Assembly (NCBI RefSeq): GCF_020829685.1
Contig: NZ_JAIVFR010000444.1
Coordinates: 1 to 5,889, forward strand
Length of the DNA stretch: 5,889 bases
Origin: Nostoc sp. CHAB 5715
GTDB taxonomy: Bacteria; Cyanobacteriota; Cyanobacteriia; Cyanobacteriales; Nostocaceae
Direction of reading: 5' to 3'
Below the pieces are notes generated by a model that did not search any database, had not been told where the DNA came from, and was given only the letters and a program-made list of their open reading frames with translations. Both the position numbers and the translations under genes were made by a program. Shown one piece after another: positions 5,784 through 5,889 of this stretch (positions within the stretch are counted from its first letter, which is position 1; each line of letters opens with the position of its first letter).

Positions 5784-5889
5784 TCAGTACATCATATTGC
5801 ACTGGCGCGGACGCCTTCCCCTGGCCGTAAGCTACTGGATCAACAGCAGCTTGCTGTCCCTTCTTGCATACATAGCTATCGGCGCGATG
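5761..5889 (-). pseudogene. Unrecognised ORF fragment, cut by the window edge
   Basis: On the - strand one frame is open from the right edge (5889) for 42 codons to a TGA at 5761-5763. It includes DSYVCKKGQQAAVDPVAYGQ and APVQYDVLTKSYP. I do not recognise the family. The composition looks protein-like, and it has no start inside the window. One base inserted near 5771 would shift the end to VYLMKPEEQGV followed by TAG, an equally natural-looking C-terminus, so a frameshift close to the stop is possible. It overlaps the upstream end of the Uma2-type open frame in another frame, so the true border between the two fragments lies somewhere in 5730-5786. Confidence 0.35.

Overview
The window most likely comes from a filamentous, Nostoc/Anabaena-type cyanobacterium. 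The octamer GCGATCGC (HIP1) occurs seven times in 5.9 kb (starts at 715, 1383, 1883, 1929, 4185, 5081 and 5222). Heptamer repeats of the GGGCATT/CCCCATG kind lie at 62-117. The gene content (fused cbiET, a WD40 STAND-type protein, an Uma2-type tail, toxin-antitoxin pieces) also fits that group. The assignment rests on remembered family traits, not on a search.

Layout, left to right. 1-149 is a nested palindromic and heptamer-repeat patch with a terminator-like hairpin. It runs directly into a PIN-domain toxin gene (to 547, + strand) that has lost its N-terminal part. 548-769 holds no gene I can support. 770-1996 (- strand) is an intact cbiET/cobL-type gene of corrin (vitamin B12) synthesis. 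A short divergent intergenic region (1997-2101) leads to an intact small antitoxin gene (2102-2323, +). This overlaps a RelE/ParE-type toxin gene (2301-2435, +) that is frameshifted after about 40 codons. 2489 to about 5089 (-) is a long WD40-repeat protein gene with 14 blades and a transmembrane segment, missing its start and its N-terminal effector/NTPase part. At 5081-5088 it meets, head to head, the 3' half of a TPR protein gene (5078-5419, +) that also lacks its 5' end; the meeting point is exactly a HIP1 octamer. Then come a palindromic repeat (5438-5470), a - strand terminator (5484-5508), the C-terminal coiled-coil tail of an Uma2-family gene (5538-5783, -) and an unrecognised - strand fragment running off the right edge.

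Taken together, only cbiET and the antitoxin look like complete genes. Nearly everything else is a 5'- or 3'-truncated remnant of accessory gene families (toxins, STAND/WD40, TPR, Uma2). I read the window as a housekeeping cobalamin gene embedded in a decaying, repeatedly rearranged accessory region. I did not find a convincing complete new system. The most informative signal is the gene-to-gene junction at the HIP1 site.
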